Shown piece by piece: positions 11,220 through 22,857 of a stretch of DNA of 64,000 nt. Where the stretch lies: positions 1,795,501 through 1,859,500 of the forward strand of contig CM067077.1 of assembly GCA_033980235.1 (NCBI GenBank). Direction: 5' to 3'. The first letter of the stretch is position 1; every line of letters begins with the position of its first letter. The position numbers were made by a program, and so were the translations under genes. Under the pieces are notes generated by a model, which was not told where the DNA came from, did not search any database, and was given only the letters and a program-made list of their open reading frames with translations. The stretch comes from Diadema setosum. Taxonomy: Eukaryota; Echinodermata; Echinoidea; Diadematoida; Diadematidae.

Positions 11220-11780
11220 TTGATAACAACACCCCCCCCCCCTAAAAAAAGGTGTAAGTTCAGTAACTAACTGAAACACAATAGTTATTCAACAGGTATA
11301 TACAGGTACATGTACTAAAATCAGGACACTTCTGGTTCTATAGGGGCAAAATCTCTGGGGGGTACATTTATTTTTTGAGTATGTGACGGTGTGAGATCCT
11401 CGGAGAGGGAACGAAGTGACCGAGCGGGGGCAGAGTGTGTGTGTGGGGGGGGGGTGGATACCCCCTCCCACGGTATGGACATTTTGTCAAAAACAGAGTA
11501 TAAAAGTCGAGTTCCTAGAGCATTTTAAATCAATTTCACAGGGAAAAATAGAATCACTGCGAAGGACTATGATTATAGCATACGGGCGTGCATTTATGTG
11601 ACCGTGTGAGATCTTCGTCGAGAGAGCGGAGGTAGTGTGGGAGGGGGGTACCCCCTCCCAAGGTGGGACTTTTTGTAAAAATAGAATATAAAATATGCCT
11701 TTATAGAGCATTTTAAATCAGATTTAAATTGAATTACACATAGTGAAAAATAACTACGAAGGATTATAATTACAAGTTAT
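11220..11780. repeat. Two-unit tandem repeat of ~200 bp
   Basis: Units at about 11380-11594 and 11595-11780 share ATGTGACNGTGTGAGATC, a (G)n TACCCCCTCCCA block and TAGAGCATTTTAAATCA. A poly-C tract (11231-11242) and a poly-G tract (11447-11455) are present. Open frames over it are low complexity. Confidence 0.55.
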
Positions 11781-12820
11781 GAAAACTAGTCATTTTACTT
11801 TAAGTATGGGCAGAGCGAGCGAGCCACTTTAACTTTGCCATTCGTCTAAAATATATTCATTAAAAGCTTGAACGTGATCGCATTGTTTGAGCAATAAAAA
11901 TCATTCTTATATTGCTACATAGCATAGAAGAAAAGGAAAAATGTAAGGTTTACTTACGGTATGTTTCAGGGGACACACTCGAGGACGGTAGGCTTCCATC
12001 TATAAATACACTAAATTTACTCATAAGTAAATACTAAGTGTTCCAAAAAACATTTCCCACTTTTGATTCTTAGTAGTTCGAAAACTACACATCAGATAAC
12101 AATATCATTGATAACATGAGTAATAGCTGAATAATGTACAATTTTGATAGTTGGAGGTGATGCGAGTATATGAGAGCATGAATAAGTTAAGTTCCAGATT
12201 TTGATCAAATTTGAACCCTGTGTACCATAGGCGCCGGAAGTGGGAGGGGGGGGGGGGCAAAACGCATTCCCCCCCCCCCCCAGAAAAAAAGCCCCCCCCC
12301 CAAAAAAAAAAAAAAATAAATAATAATAATGATAATGAATAAATAAATAAATAAATAAAACTAAATAAAATTATATATATATATACATATATAAATGAAA
12401 TACAAATACGGAAATTTATTAGCCAGGACTAGTAATTGTAACCCTCATATACATGTATAATATCTAGAACTTATCTCAACCGCATTCAACGGTAACCGTT
12501 GCAGTTTTTAGAGGCTTTTGGCTATGGAAAATCGTGTAAATATAAAAATGTTAGCTTTAAGCACTGGCAGATTTAGAGGCGGGAACAACTGGCCCATGCC
12601 AACCCTTCTTTTGAAGCAACTTTTAAAAGAATCCTCTTTGTTTTGTAATTTTTATACGTGTGCCCCCCCCCCCCCCCCCTTGAGAAAAAAAAAATCTTCC
12701 ATACATCCCTCTTCCACCGCTAGTTGTTACTAATGTGACACCTGACGTAGGTAGCGCTCCCGGAAAAATAGTTTTAACCCCCGCCCGCACCGCCCCCCCC
12801 CCCCGCCCCCTCCCCCCTTC
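11781..12820. other. No gene; homopolymer-rich
   Basis: GGCGCCGGAAG followed by G12, C14 and A-rich runs at 12228-12320, (TAAA)n around 12330-12360, and poly-C at 12662-12680 and 12787-12805. GCGCCGGAAG recurs in reverse near 24262, suggesting a shared repeat end. Confidence 0.5.
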
Positions 12821-13450
12821 TTAATTTCCAAAGCGAGAAAGTATAGCTACAAACGGCAGTTTTTGGACTGTAAAATGTCAAAAAATTTTCAAGCTCGCTC
12901 GCATTCAATCGCCATGCCACTCTCATGATGTTGCTGCCAGTAATTGCCACCAGTTGCGCCTGGGCCGCTCCACCCCCCCCCCCCCTTAATTTCCAAAGCG
13001 AAACAAAATATAGCTACAAACTGCAGTTTTTTTACTATAACATGTCAAAATTTTCAAGCACGCTCGCTTTTCTCGCTCGGATTTAATCGTTATGCCATAT
13101 TCTCCTAGCTCTGCTGCCAGTAATTGCCAGCAGTTGAGCCCGGTGCGCCTCCCCCTTAATTTCCAAAGCGAAAAACATAGCTACAAACGTCAGTTTTGGG
13201 ACTGTAGAATGTCAAATTTTTCAAGGTCGCTCACTTCGTTCGCTTGCATTGAATCGTTATGCCATTCTCCTAATGTTGCTGCCAGTAATTGCCAGCAGTT
13301 GCGCCCGGTGCGCCCCCTTAATTTCAAAAGCGAAAGATATAGCTACAAACGGCAGTTTTGGGACTGTAAAATGTCAAAATTTTCAAGCTCGCTCCCTCCG
13401 CTCGCTCGCATTTGATTGTTATGCAATTCTCCTGATGTTGCAGACAGTCA
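12821..13450 (+). repeat. Satellite-like tandem repeat, ~165-bp period, four units
   Basis: TTAATTTCCAAAGCG marks unit starts at 12821, 12986, 13156 and (as TTAATTTCAAAAGCG) 13318. Units share ATAGCTACAAAC, CAAGCTCGCTCGC-like text and GTTGCTGCCAGTAATTGCCA. The 107- and 102-codon open frames here are translations of the repeat and repeat themselves internally. Confidence 0.85.
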
Positions 13451-13620
13451 TTTGTCGTTTCACAACGTCATTCCATAATCCATGTAAGGAAAACTTACAA
13501 TGTTGCTCAATGACTGCGTTGTTGAATGTATTACATTCCGTCGATAATGTATTGTAGTCCCATTGTTTGCAGACTGACAGCGCACGCACACACGCACAAG
13601 CATCAATACACACCCTCAAA

Positions 13621-13676
13621 ATTACTTTTCCACAAGGTGCCCCCCTCCCCAATGTCTCGACCCACGGTACGCCACT
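13621..13676 (-). mobile_element. Possible hAT-like terminus (CAGTGGCGTA), solo
   Basis: On the minus strand CAGTGGCGTACCGTGGGTCG is followed by GGGGAGGGGGG. This resembles common hAT-type ends. The other end was not found. Confidence 0.35.
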
Positions 13677-13911
13677 GTACATATAACTATAGTTTTGGTT
13701 ATGAAAAAGGAGTGAGCAAATGAAACATTCTTTTACATATGGGCAATTCCGTATGGGAAGGGCAAAAACAGCAAAATTCAAAGTTAAGTAAATGCTCAGA
13801 AATTTCAGTTTCCCGTACAGATGGATTGTTGTATTTATGGAAACAAAAAAACCCTTTTCCAATAACTTTCCTCGTTTTTGTTGTACACACTTTTAAAGTT
13901 GGAAGACTATT

Positions 13912-14605
13912 TGTGACCGTGCACCTCAAAACGAACATAAAGTCGCACACACTGATTTTGCGTGAGGACTGAAAATAAGTGGAATGGGTCAACCTAGCCG
14001 AACTTGACTTTTTCATATTTTCTGAAAGAGCGGGTCTTCTTTTACATTATGCTAAAATTTGGTATCATAAAACGGGTAGGAAAGCGTGTGTTTTTAGCAG
14101 TTTATCTCGAGCATTTTTTGGTAAAATAGTGTGATTAGGTGTGTCTGTAGAATCCCTTTTTCATTTCTGAAAAACCTTGTTCACACTCTTCACTTTCAAC
14201 TCTAATAATTTTTGAAAAGATAGTGCTACTGATTTGAAAGTTGGCATTAATTATGGACAGAATGTTTTAATGAGGCATGCTTAATTTCAGTTTAATCTAA
14301 TAATCACTTCATTGTTGTTACTCTGGTGGTTTACTTCCTGTTTTTTGTCCCATTCATCGCACAGCCAGCACGGTTTGGTAAAGATTAAGCGCTTGAATAG
14401 ACACAATGTACTTCAGAGCCTCTTTTCTCTGTTCACACTTTTCCTGAGTTTGTGCTTTCTTTCCAATATTTAGATAGGTTAGGAGAGTCCATTTGATTTG
14501 AGTTATACATCATTTTAAAGCTTAAAGTCTGCTCTTTCAGAATATGGTCTTAACTAAAAATTCTTGTCTGGCGACTTTTTGTTTGTTTTGAGGTGCAGGG
14601 TCACA
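13912..14605 (+). mobile_element. ~694-bp non-autonomous TIR element, copy 1
   Basis: Starts TGTGACCGTGCACCTCAAAA and ends with the reverse complement of TGTGACCCTGCACCTCAAAA. Nearly the same sequence occurs at 22172-22857, so the borders are defined by two independent copies. No transposase ORF; open frames across the left border are shadows. Target-site duplication not convincing, so superfamily not assigned. Confidence 0.8.
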
Positions 14606-15249
14606 TTTATTGTATTTATCTAAAATTTTACAATATTACATGAAGATTTAAAATGAAACAACTTAAATATCTCTCTGCTTTATCCATACTTCCACATCTT
14701 TCTTCCTATGCTTCAACAATCACATTTAATAAAGCATTCAGTCACTCTCATTATGATATTTTTTGGAGAAAGTTTCAAAATCTACTGACAAATTGACGTA
14801 ATTCCGTTACTATAAAATTGAAAAAAGTTTTCTCCTGAACAAACTAATCACAGATTTTTTCTCCCCTTGTAATTTTTTTCTCTACATGTGACTCCCTGAA
14901 AAGTCACAAAACATTTTGTGAAATATCTCCTTCAGTTCTTCTGTAATTGTGGTAACGGAATTACATGGTAACGGAATTACACGCACATCTAATATGGAAG
15001 AGAATGACTTATCCTACTTTCATGCCAATATGTATGTGAACTGGTCATGAAATAGCTTCAGGGCATTATTATTGAGCTTAACAGTGTTAGTGATTGGCAG
15101 TAAAGGAGTGAAACTGTATGGTATGATACACTGACATGACTCAGCATACAGTGTACATAGCTGGATGCCTCTGACAGTGAGTCCTGACATCAGGGTACAC
15201 GCTTGACAAGACTTCTTGTGCTGAAAGTCTCCCCCCTTCTTTCACCTTT
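14606..15249. other. Left part of the GTAATTCCGTTACC-motif region
   Basis: Holds three of eight copies of a 14-bp motif: direct at 14798 (last base T), inverted at 14951-14964 and 14967-14980. No gene recognised. The region continues beyond the LINE at 18392-20900. Confidence 0.6.
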
Positions 15250-15270
15250 TCTCATGTACAAGAACTACAT

Positions 15271-17634
15271 GTGTACATGGAGACTGTGCTAACTGATAAC
15301 TTTATAAGGTTTGCTACAGATACTCATTCTCAAATGTTCAAAATCATACTGAATTCTGAGATATCAATGTATATTTCATCTGGTATTGTTGTTACGGATA
15401 TCTCTGATCATTTTCCTGTGTATGCACTTATTGGTAGTATCCACCCTCTTGCTGACAGTGTGCAAAAAAAATCCGGTTTTCGTGTTATGTCAGACTCGAA
15501 CCTGAATAGTTTTAGAGAAAGGTTGAAACTCGTTGATTGGTCGATTGTATATAATCAAAATGACGTAAATCTATCTTTTGATATTTTTATAGATATTTTG
15601 ATGACTCAGCTTAATATTGCTATCCCTTGTCGTAAATTCTCTAACTCAAATCATAAAAAAGTACCCCGGCAGCCATGGGTTACAAAATCACTTTTAAAAT
15701 CAATCAATAAGAAAAATAAACTTTATCATAAATATCGCAAAGTACCCACAGTTACAAATAAGTCCAGATATACTCAGTATCGTAATATCCTCACTTCTGC
15801 ATTACGGTCAGCCAAACGGATGTATTTTATGAATCAATTCGACAAATGTAAATTTGATGTGAAGGGTACGTGGAGGGTGATAAACCGAGCGTTGAAACGT
15901 AATACCGATAATAACGTGCCTAGTTATATTCAAGAGGATGATGTTCGTATTGATGACCCCATAGATATAGCTGAAGTGTTTAATGATTTTTTTGTAAACA
16001 TTGGGCCAAATCTGGCTGATAGAATTCCTGAAGCACAGCGAGAATTTCACTCTTTCCTGGGTAGTAGGAATATGGAATCTTTATTTTTTGTCCCAATTGT
16101 CGAAGATGAAATAATAAAGATTGTTGATAAGTTAAATAATAAAAAAAGTTCGGGATATGATGGAATCACAAACTTCTTGGTAAAAAATGTGATTCATGAA
16201 ATAATCTCGCCTCTTACTTATATTTTCAATCAATCTTTGTCTACTGGTAAAGTTCCTCAAAAAATGAAAGTAGCCAGAGTTGTTCCCATTTTTAAAAAAG
16301 GGCGAAAAGACCTTGTCAATAATTATCGCCCCATTTCTCTTTTAACTTCTTTTTCAAAGATACTCGAAAGACTTGTGTATAAACGCACCCTTAATTTTTT
16401 TCTTCAGGCAAAAATATTTACTGAATCTCAATTTGGATTTCGGAAAAAACATAGTACAACTCACGCATTACTCAAGTTTATTGATAAGATAGCTCATGCT
16501 ATAGATGATGTTTCTCACACTGTCGGTGTTTTCCTTGACTTCTCCAAGGCGTTTGATACAATAGACCATGACATTTTACTTTATAAGTTAAATCATTACG
16601 GAATTCGGGGAAGGGCGCTAGAATGGTTCACTGATTATTTAACGAATAGAAAACAATTTGTAAGTATTCACGGTCACGATTCCCAACCAAAACTGATTTC
16701 TTGTGGTGTTCCACAGGGTTCCTTATTAGGCCCACTTCTCTTTATTTTATATATTAATGATATCCAGAACTCCTCTAAGATTCTCTCCTTCGTTTGCTTT
16801 GCAGATGATACAAATTTGTTCTTCTCTCATCAAAATCCTGATGCGCTTATAAACATAATAAATAAAGAACTTGTTTCTGTCCAATCTTGGATTTTTGCGA
16901 ACAAATTATCCTTAAACATTGATAAAACTCAGTATATGCTATTCAGTAATTCGCTACCTGTGTTACCTCTCTCTGTCAAGATAAACAACATTGATCTGTC
17001 ACAGGTCAACAATACAAAATTTTTGGGTCTTCATATCGATAGTGATTTATCTTGGAGAACCCATGTTAATTATGTAAGCAGAATTATTGCTAGAAATACC
17101 GGGGTTCTTAACAAACTTAGCCATTATTTTCCAAGTAATATTCTACAGAGCATATATTCAACTTTGATATCTCCCTATCTCAACTATGGGATTCTGGCGT
17201 GGGGAAATGCTTCTAAAAACCTTATCGATTCGTTATTTCTTGTACAAAAACGAGCTGTTAGAATTGTTAACCACACCGGATATTTATCCCACACGAACGA
17301 ACTTTTTGTAAGTAATAAAATTTTGAAAATTCCCGAGTTATTTTATTACAACGTCGGCCTGTTTATGTTTCAATTTTCAACTGGCCAATTACCAGACGTA
17401 TTTTCCCAAATGTTTACAAGAAATTATACAGTTCATGATTATCCAACTCGTCAACGTTACGCATATCACCTTCCACGTACCCGAACAATTTTCGCGAAAA
17501 AAACCATTATGTTCGCTGGGCCCAAATATTGGAACGAACTCCCTATGGAACTTGTAAGTTGTACCACTGTAACCTCATTCAAACGAAAACTGAAGCAATA
17601 TCTTCTTAGCAGCTACATTGTACGGCATGCATAG
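15271..17634 (+). CDS. LINE ORF2: C-terminal end of endonuclease plus reverse transcriptase
   Basis: 787 codons without a stop. Residues ~35-50 hold the end of an APE endonuclease (TDISDHFPV, SDH at 45-47). The RT domain spans about 200-560: KKSSGYDGI near 290, FRKKHSTTHALL near 390, FLDFSKAFDTIDHDIL near 420, CGVPQGSLLGPLLFILYIND near 478, and the catalytic FADD at 510-513 with both Asp present. The C-terminal part carries RAVRIVNHTGYLSHT and YPTRQ, seen in CR1/Jockey relatives. Role by family: target-primed reverse transcription of its own RNA. The annotated ATG is only the first in frame: most of the endonuclease is missing, so this copy could not nick DNA by itself. The unbroken frame suggests recent insertion. 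Confidence 0.9.
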   Translation: MYMETVLTDNFIRFATDTHSQMFKIILNSEISMYISSGIVVTDISDHFPVYALIGSIHPLADSVQKKSGFRVMSDSNLNSFRERLKLVDWSIVYNQNDVNLSFDIFIDILMTQLNIAIPCRKFSNSNHKKVPRQPWVTKSLLKSINKKNKLYHKYRKVPTVTNKSRYTQYRNILTSALRSAKRMYFMNQFDKCKFDVKGTWRVINRALKRNTDNNVPSYIQEDDVRIDDPIDIAEVFNDFFVNIGPNLADRIPEAQREFHSFLGSRNMESLFFVPIVEDEIIKIVDKLNNKKSSGYDGITNFLVKNVIHEIISPLTYIFNQSLSTGKVPQKMKVARVVPIFKKGRKDLVNNYRPISLLTSFSKILERLVYKRTLNFFLQAKIFTESQFGFRKKHSTTHALLKFIDKIAHAIDDVSHTVGVFLDFSKAFDTIDHDILLYKLNHYGIRGRALEWFTDYLTNRKQFVSIHGHDSQPKLISCGVPQGSLLGPLLFILYINDIQNSSKILSFVCFADDTNLFFSHQNPDALINIINKELVSVQSWIFANKLSLNIDKTQYMLFSNSLPVLPLSVKINNIDLSQVNNTKFLGLHIDSDLSWRTHVNYVSRIIARNTGVLNKLSHYFPSNILQSIYSTLISPYLNYGILAWGNASKNLIDSLFLVQKRAVRIVNHTGYLSHTNELFVSNKILKIPELFYYNVGLFMFQFSTGQLPDVFSQMFTRNYTVHDYPTRQRYAYHLPRTRTIFAKKTIMFAGPKYWNELPMELVSCTTVTSFKRKLKQYLLSSYIVRHA

Positions 17635-18391
17635 TGTATAGTTCTTGTTGCTCTTTACATGTTACCCCTTGTCTATCCCACCTTAGTCCGGCGGGATCCT
17701 AACCATGAACACTATTTTTGAACAGTCTGTCTGTTGCGCTGTTCATGCACCTATTGTTCCACTCGGTTATCGAAACTCTCGCGCGTGACAGCTGTCGGTT
17801 ACTATGGTCACACGGAATGCTTGGTTTTAGGACCCATGCTGGAATGTTACTCCTGAGCTTTCGGTATTGTTTACATTCACGACAAATCTCATTATCCCAC
17901 CTTCTACTCATGTATTTATGACATACAGTTACGCCATTTTCTATACTCTGCAACATACCCTTTGAATCTCTGCAGTTGTTGTTCACTGCTGCAACATGTG
18001 ACCTTTCTGCTTTCTGCCTTCTGTTTTTCTGTATTTTTATTTAGTGACATATATTTAATTGGATTTTTTGTTTTGCTTGTTTTAATCGGTTTCCCCAGAT
18101 ATAGTTGGTCTTAAAAAACATCCGTACTTTAAACTTCCCCTAATCTGATTACTCACGGGACCTGCGGCTGTACAAGCTAATGCTTTTACGCAGGCCCCAT
18201 CATATTTTTTCGCATTATGACCACAGTGTAATTCGCATGCATACAGACCTCGTGTTTATACCAAATCAAACTTCTGTACATTCTGATGAAGTCTCATCTG
18301 AATTATGTTTTGTATAATTTTCGTATTTATATACTTTATTGTGATATATGTGAGAAATATGAAAATAAATTGAAATGAAAAAAAAAAATAT
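17635..18391 (+). other. LINE 3' UTR and tail
   Basis: No stop-free coding extension. A 95-codon minus-strand frame at 17699-17986 is antisense to the UTR and has no motif. Ends in ATGAAAATAAATTGAAATG plus an A run. Confidence 0.7.
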
Positions 18392-20900
18392 TTTCTTGCT
18401 AAAAAGTCTCATGGTTTCATACAAAATCTAAGTATAGTGATGAGGGACTATTGAATGGGTGTGATGCAGCATAAATTGAACAAAGGTTACAAAGAAGAAG
18501 AAGGACATAAAATTTCTTTAAAAGGAAAAGAGAGCACTGCTACTGACAGAGAGAAATGAACCCGTGTGGATAATTTTTGTGAGGAAAGATCAAGAATTTA
18601 AGAGAAGGATCATACACAATGTGATAGAAGTCATTACTTGACACGGGATGCCCACTGAATGTGACACCTTTGATCTTTCTTTATGCTAAAGGCTTTATTA
18701 TTACCAAGTCGATAGTCTGACCTTATATTGAACATGTCCTGTTTTCATCCTCAAGTCCTTTATCTTTAATGATAAGTGTATGACTATGACCTTCTTTCAT
18801 CTGTTTCTTAGATCTTTCCTCCACAGAGACATTATTTTGATTTTCATGCCCATTTGATACAGAGCATCTGCTACCCTTTGAAATTTGTTCTTTAATCCTT
18901 TCTTGTTAGAAGGAATAAAGACAAAAACACCATTTGTGAAGAACATTTACCCAGTCAGTAATTGTGATACAGCTCTAAAATGTAACATTTAGGCCTAGAC
19001 TTTCCCATCCTAAGAAGATTTTAAATATTAAAGTCAATGGGCTTCTACTTCTACCTTTACTCTTCATGTTACCATTTGCTGTACAATCCAGTTTCCTTTT
19101 ATACAAGTGCCATTACAGTGTATTTTATAATTTGCTTTCAGGCAGTCAAAATACAACTTACTGCAAAAGAGAAGATGCACACTTCTTGTGAGTAAATTTA
19201 TGGCAACACTCAGGATGAGACAGAGACAGGAAACTTGCAGGAAATTTATAGGCCTGGTCATGATTATTTTTCTGAAGACGTCATTTGGAAATTTTGTGTG
19301 GTCAGAAGTAAATACTAACATTATTCACAGGTTGATTAATCTAACTCTAACACAGTGAGCTGCAGATGGATAAAAGAGGCCCTCTTACCTTTCTATGAAA
19401 TACATTGTAACAGAATTTGGTGGACTCTAATGGTTGTAAAAGTTGTAGTTTGTTAAAGTTATTTTGCTGTTTTCTATTTCCTTTTAGTTTAGTTCATTTT
19501 ATTTTGGTGGGCTTAAGTAGGACTTACACTGTAAGGGAATTATCAAATTATGCATTACATTATATACCAGGGGGCAACTTCAGCTATTAGTAAAATGTCA
19601 CAAGTTTTTAGTGATTAATATATGCCACAACATATAGATAATAATGATTAAGCACTGGTGCAGTACCATAATCATATAAGAATATTTTCTTTTCTATTTA
19701 TGATTGAATTGTAATTTGTTATATTTCTCATTGAACCACAACTGCATCTTTTCACTTAACAAATTAAAAGTTTCAAGCATCTTTAGTGTTCATCCTTAAT
19801 ATTAAACATTGTGTTCAATGATGGGGCTGCACACTGTGCTCTTGCACTGTAAATTGGCACTTTATGATTTAGATTTAAATTCAGTGTCAATCCGGACAGT
19901 TTTTTATTATTTTCTTATGCATGTGCACATAATATTTATGTACAATACTTGTAAGTAATTCACACATATTGTCAATTATTGGCATATTTAGGAAGAAGAA
20001 AACAGAGAAATCTGTCTTGCATGATATCAACAAAAGAAATACAAGAAAATTTGAGCATTGTTGACTGGATTTATAGAATTGTACTTGTGTAGGGCTATTC
20101 TAGCGTAATTCCGTTACCATGTGTCTTAGATGTCATTTACCTGCAGAGTGTGAAATTCTTAACTTGAAAGTAGACAAATTTTGATGGATGTGGTACTTAG
20201 AAGTTACGAGATCTTGATTGACATAGTTACGACTTCAAATCACGGTCGTTAGCCTGAACATTTTATGTTTTTTTTTTTACAATAAAAACTCATTTGGCAC
20301 CTATACACTTGTACCAGTTCAAGGTCAAAGGCTAGAGAGTACTTATTTAGTGGTTATATTATAGCTAAAGGCATAAACAATCTTTATCAAGACATTTCAG
20401 AATACATGAGTACCAAGAATGTGTATTTTTTCCAGTGTATTTCAGAAGGCGTAATTCCGTTACCATTTGTGTAATTCCGTTACCACTGACTTTATAGGGA
20501 AAAAGCCTGCTGCTTTGAAAATGTGATGAAATATTTGAAAAACAATACAACTGAATTGAAGTCAACACAATCAAAGATGAAATCAGACAACAACCTACAG
20601 TGTATGTGTTATAGATTTCAGAGAAACAACTCCCAAAGTCAGAGCTGAAGTTGTGACTAAATTTTCTGGTAATTCCGTTACCATCGCACATAGATCTCCT
20701 TTGTAACCAACCAAGTGAGAACATTTAACAAATTTGTATTTGGGGTGACAGTGTGAGTACCTCTGCATCTTTTAAATGTATCAAGAGAAGGCAAAGTAAT
20801 CAATCCTGTATACAAGGTGAAAGAATATGAGCCAAAATTCTCTGATTTGTAATTCCGTTACCGCGGAATTGCCCATAATTCTTTCTCCCGTGACGAGAGC
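18392..20900. other. Right part of the GTAATTCCGTTACC-motif region
   Basis: Five more exact copies of the 14-bp motif lie at 20105-20118, 20451-20464, 20471-20484, 20669-20682 and 20849-20862. The 119-codon minus frame at 20365-20724 reads some as GNGIT but spacing is not a multiple of three. The rest shows no gene. Confidence 0.6.
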
Positions 20901-21892
20901 CGTTACCACGTTATATACCCATGGATTCCCACAGGTGCCTTATAATTGGTGCCAACTTATCAAACCTAATGACTCACTCCCTCTCCCCAAATAACAATAT
21001 AGTAGTAATAATAATAATGATGATAATAATAATAATAGCAATAATAATATTTATAATAATAATATAATAATGACAATATATTAATAAAAATTATTATAGT
21101 GTACAGTCTGAAGCAGATAAACGGGTGGTTCTATGATCTTTCAAACCAAGTTTTTTTAAAGCAAAAGGAGGGAGCGAAATGAAGACGGAAATATTTCATT
21201 TTCTCTCAGCACAATAGCAACAAAAACACTAGGGGGTCTATGAAGTTGCACAATATTACGTTTGTTAGTGCAGTGAAGTAGTTATTTTACAGTTTGCGAT
21301 ACGGGTTGGTCTATGATCCGAGAAACCCAGTTTTGATAATAAAAACAGAAATGAGGGAGCAAATGAAGACGAAAATATTCTTCGTGTATTTCTTCTCATA
21401 ACGTTGGTGAAGAAATATCAAAGGAAAAAAATCCCACGGGTACCTCATACGTAAAAATTGTAATGACTGTGATCCCCCTCCCCAAATTTCAATAATGAAA
21501 TTGATATTAATAATGAAGCAGATAAACGGATTGTTCTATGATCTATCAGACCAGGTTTTTGGTGATAAAAACATATAGGAGGGAGCAAATGAATACGAAA
21601 ATATTTCATTTTTCTCTCATAATGTGGGAAAAGAAATAAGAATTTAAAAAAGGGAGGCCTTGAGACTAGCCGTTGATTCCTGCATAGAGGCAAGAGAAGG
21701 GGATAATAAATAAAAAAGTCAGTGTCAGAGTATTTCCCCGCTCAGCCGGAAAGAATCTGTGGGCAGAACTTGCGGAGAATCTCATAAACGTTTTTGGTAA
21801 TTTTTCCCTGAATGATTGTTTGATTAAAAAAAAAAAAAAATATATATAGGCCCTCAGACCCGTGGATTTCCACGGGTGCTGTTAGTATATGG

Positions 21893-21942
<50 letters not shown>

Positions 21943-22171
21943 TATATATATATATAATATATATATGTAAGGGGGTGTTATGAGATGAAATATCGTTTGT
22001 CAGGACGGTTCATCCCTACCCCAATACATAATTATATGTTTCATCAAATACAATTCGCCAAATCACCAGTCGAACCGAGCGTGTGGGCGTCAAGGCAGAG
22101 ACAATATAAAGAAAAATGAAATACACAGTGAATTATATTGTGTGGCCTCCTTGGCGTTGAGATTTATTAAT
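20901..22171. repeat. Diverged ~200-bp tandem repeat (three units) and AT microsatellites
   Basis: Units beginning near 21111, 21295 and 21510 share (A)TACGGGT/AAACGG, TCTATGATC and GGAGGGAGCAAATGAA. AAT repeats at 21000-21075 and a (TA)n run at 21892-21966. Similar short blocks (CCATGGATTCCCACAGGTGC near 20920 and CCGTGGATTTCCACGGGTGC near 21860) flank the array as direct repeats. Confidence 0.55.
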
Positions 22172-22857
22172 TGTGACCGTGCACCTCAAAACGAACATAA
22201 AGTCGCACACACTGATTTTGCATGAGGACTGAAAATAAGTGAAATGAGTCAACCTAGCCCAACTTGACTTTTTCATATTTTCTGAAACAGCGGGTCTTCT
22301 TTTACATTATGCTAAAATTTGGTATCATAAAACGGGCAGGAAAGTGTGTTTTTTAGCAGTTCATCTCGAACATTTTTGGTAGAAGTTGGTTAGGTGTGTC
22401 TTTAGAATCGCTTTTTCATTTCTGAAAAACCTTGTCCACACTCTTCACTTTCAACTCTAATAACTTTTGAAAGGATAGTGCTACTGCTTTGAAAGTTGGC
22501 ATTAATTATGGACAGAATGTTTTAATGAGGCATGCTTAATTTCAGTTTAATCTAATAATCCCTTCATTGTTGTTACTTTTGTGGTTTACTTCCTGTTTTT
22601 GTCCCATTCATCGCACAGCCAGCACGGTTTGGTAAAGATTAAGCGCTTGAGTAGACACTGTACTTCAGAGCCTCTTTTCTCAGTTCGCACTTTTCCTGAG
22701 TTTGTGCTTTCTTTCCAATATTGAGATAGGTTAGGAGAGTCCTTTTGATTTGAGTTATACATCATTTTAAAGCTTAAAGTCTACTCTTTCAGAATATGGT
22801 CTTAACTAAAAATTCTTGTCTGGCGACTTTTTGTTTGTTTTGAGGTGCAGGGTCACA
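22172..22857 (+). mobile_element. ~686-bp non-autonomous TIR element, copy 2
   Basis: Same ends and body as 13912-14605 with scattered substitutions and small indels. Left flank ends TTAAT, right flank begins ATTGA. No ORF. Confidence 0.8.

Larger units (their letters stand above)
15250..18391 (+). mobile_element. CR1/Jockey-like LINE, 5'-truncated, with intact RT ORF
   Basis: Contains the ORF at 15271-17634, a ~750-bp 3' UTR and a 3' tail (AAAATAAATTGAAATG then A-rich to 18391). The 5' border is approximate: LINE-like protein sequence begins around 15320-15340. The copy at 38052-40890 has a similar tail (GAAATATGAAATAAAC...) supporting the 3' border. Inserted in the motif-bearing region. 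Confidence 0.85.

Noticed and set aside
13092..13557. 107- and 102-codon frames as genes
   Set aside because: They are translations of the 165-bp tandem repeat.
17699..17986. 95-codon minus frame
   Set aside because: Antisense to the LINE 3' UTR, no motif or start context.
20365..20724. 119-codon minus frame with GNGIT repeats as a gene
   Set aside because: The 14-bp motif spacing (20 bp, 16 bp elsewhere) breaks the reading frame, so the repetition is at DNA level.
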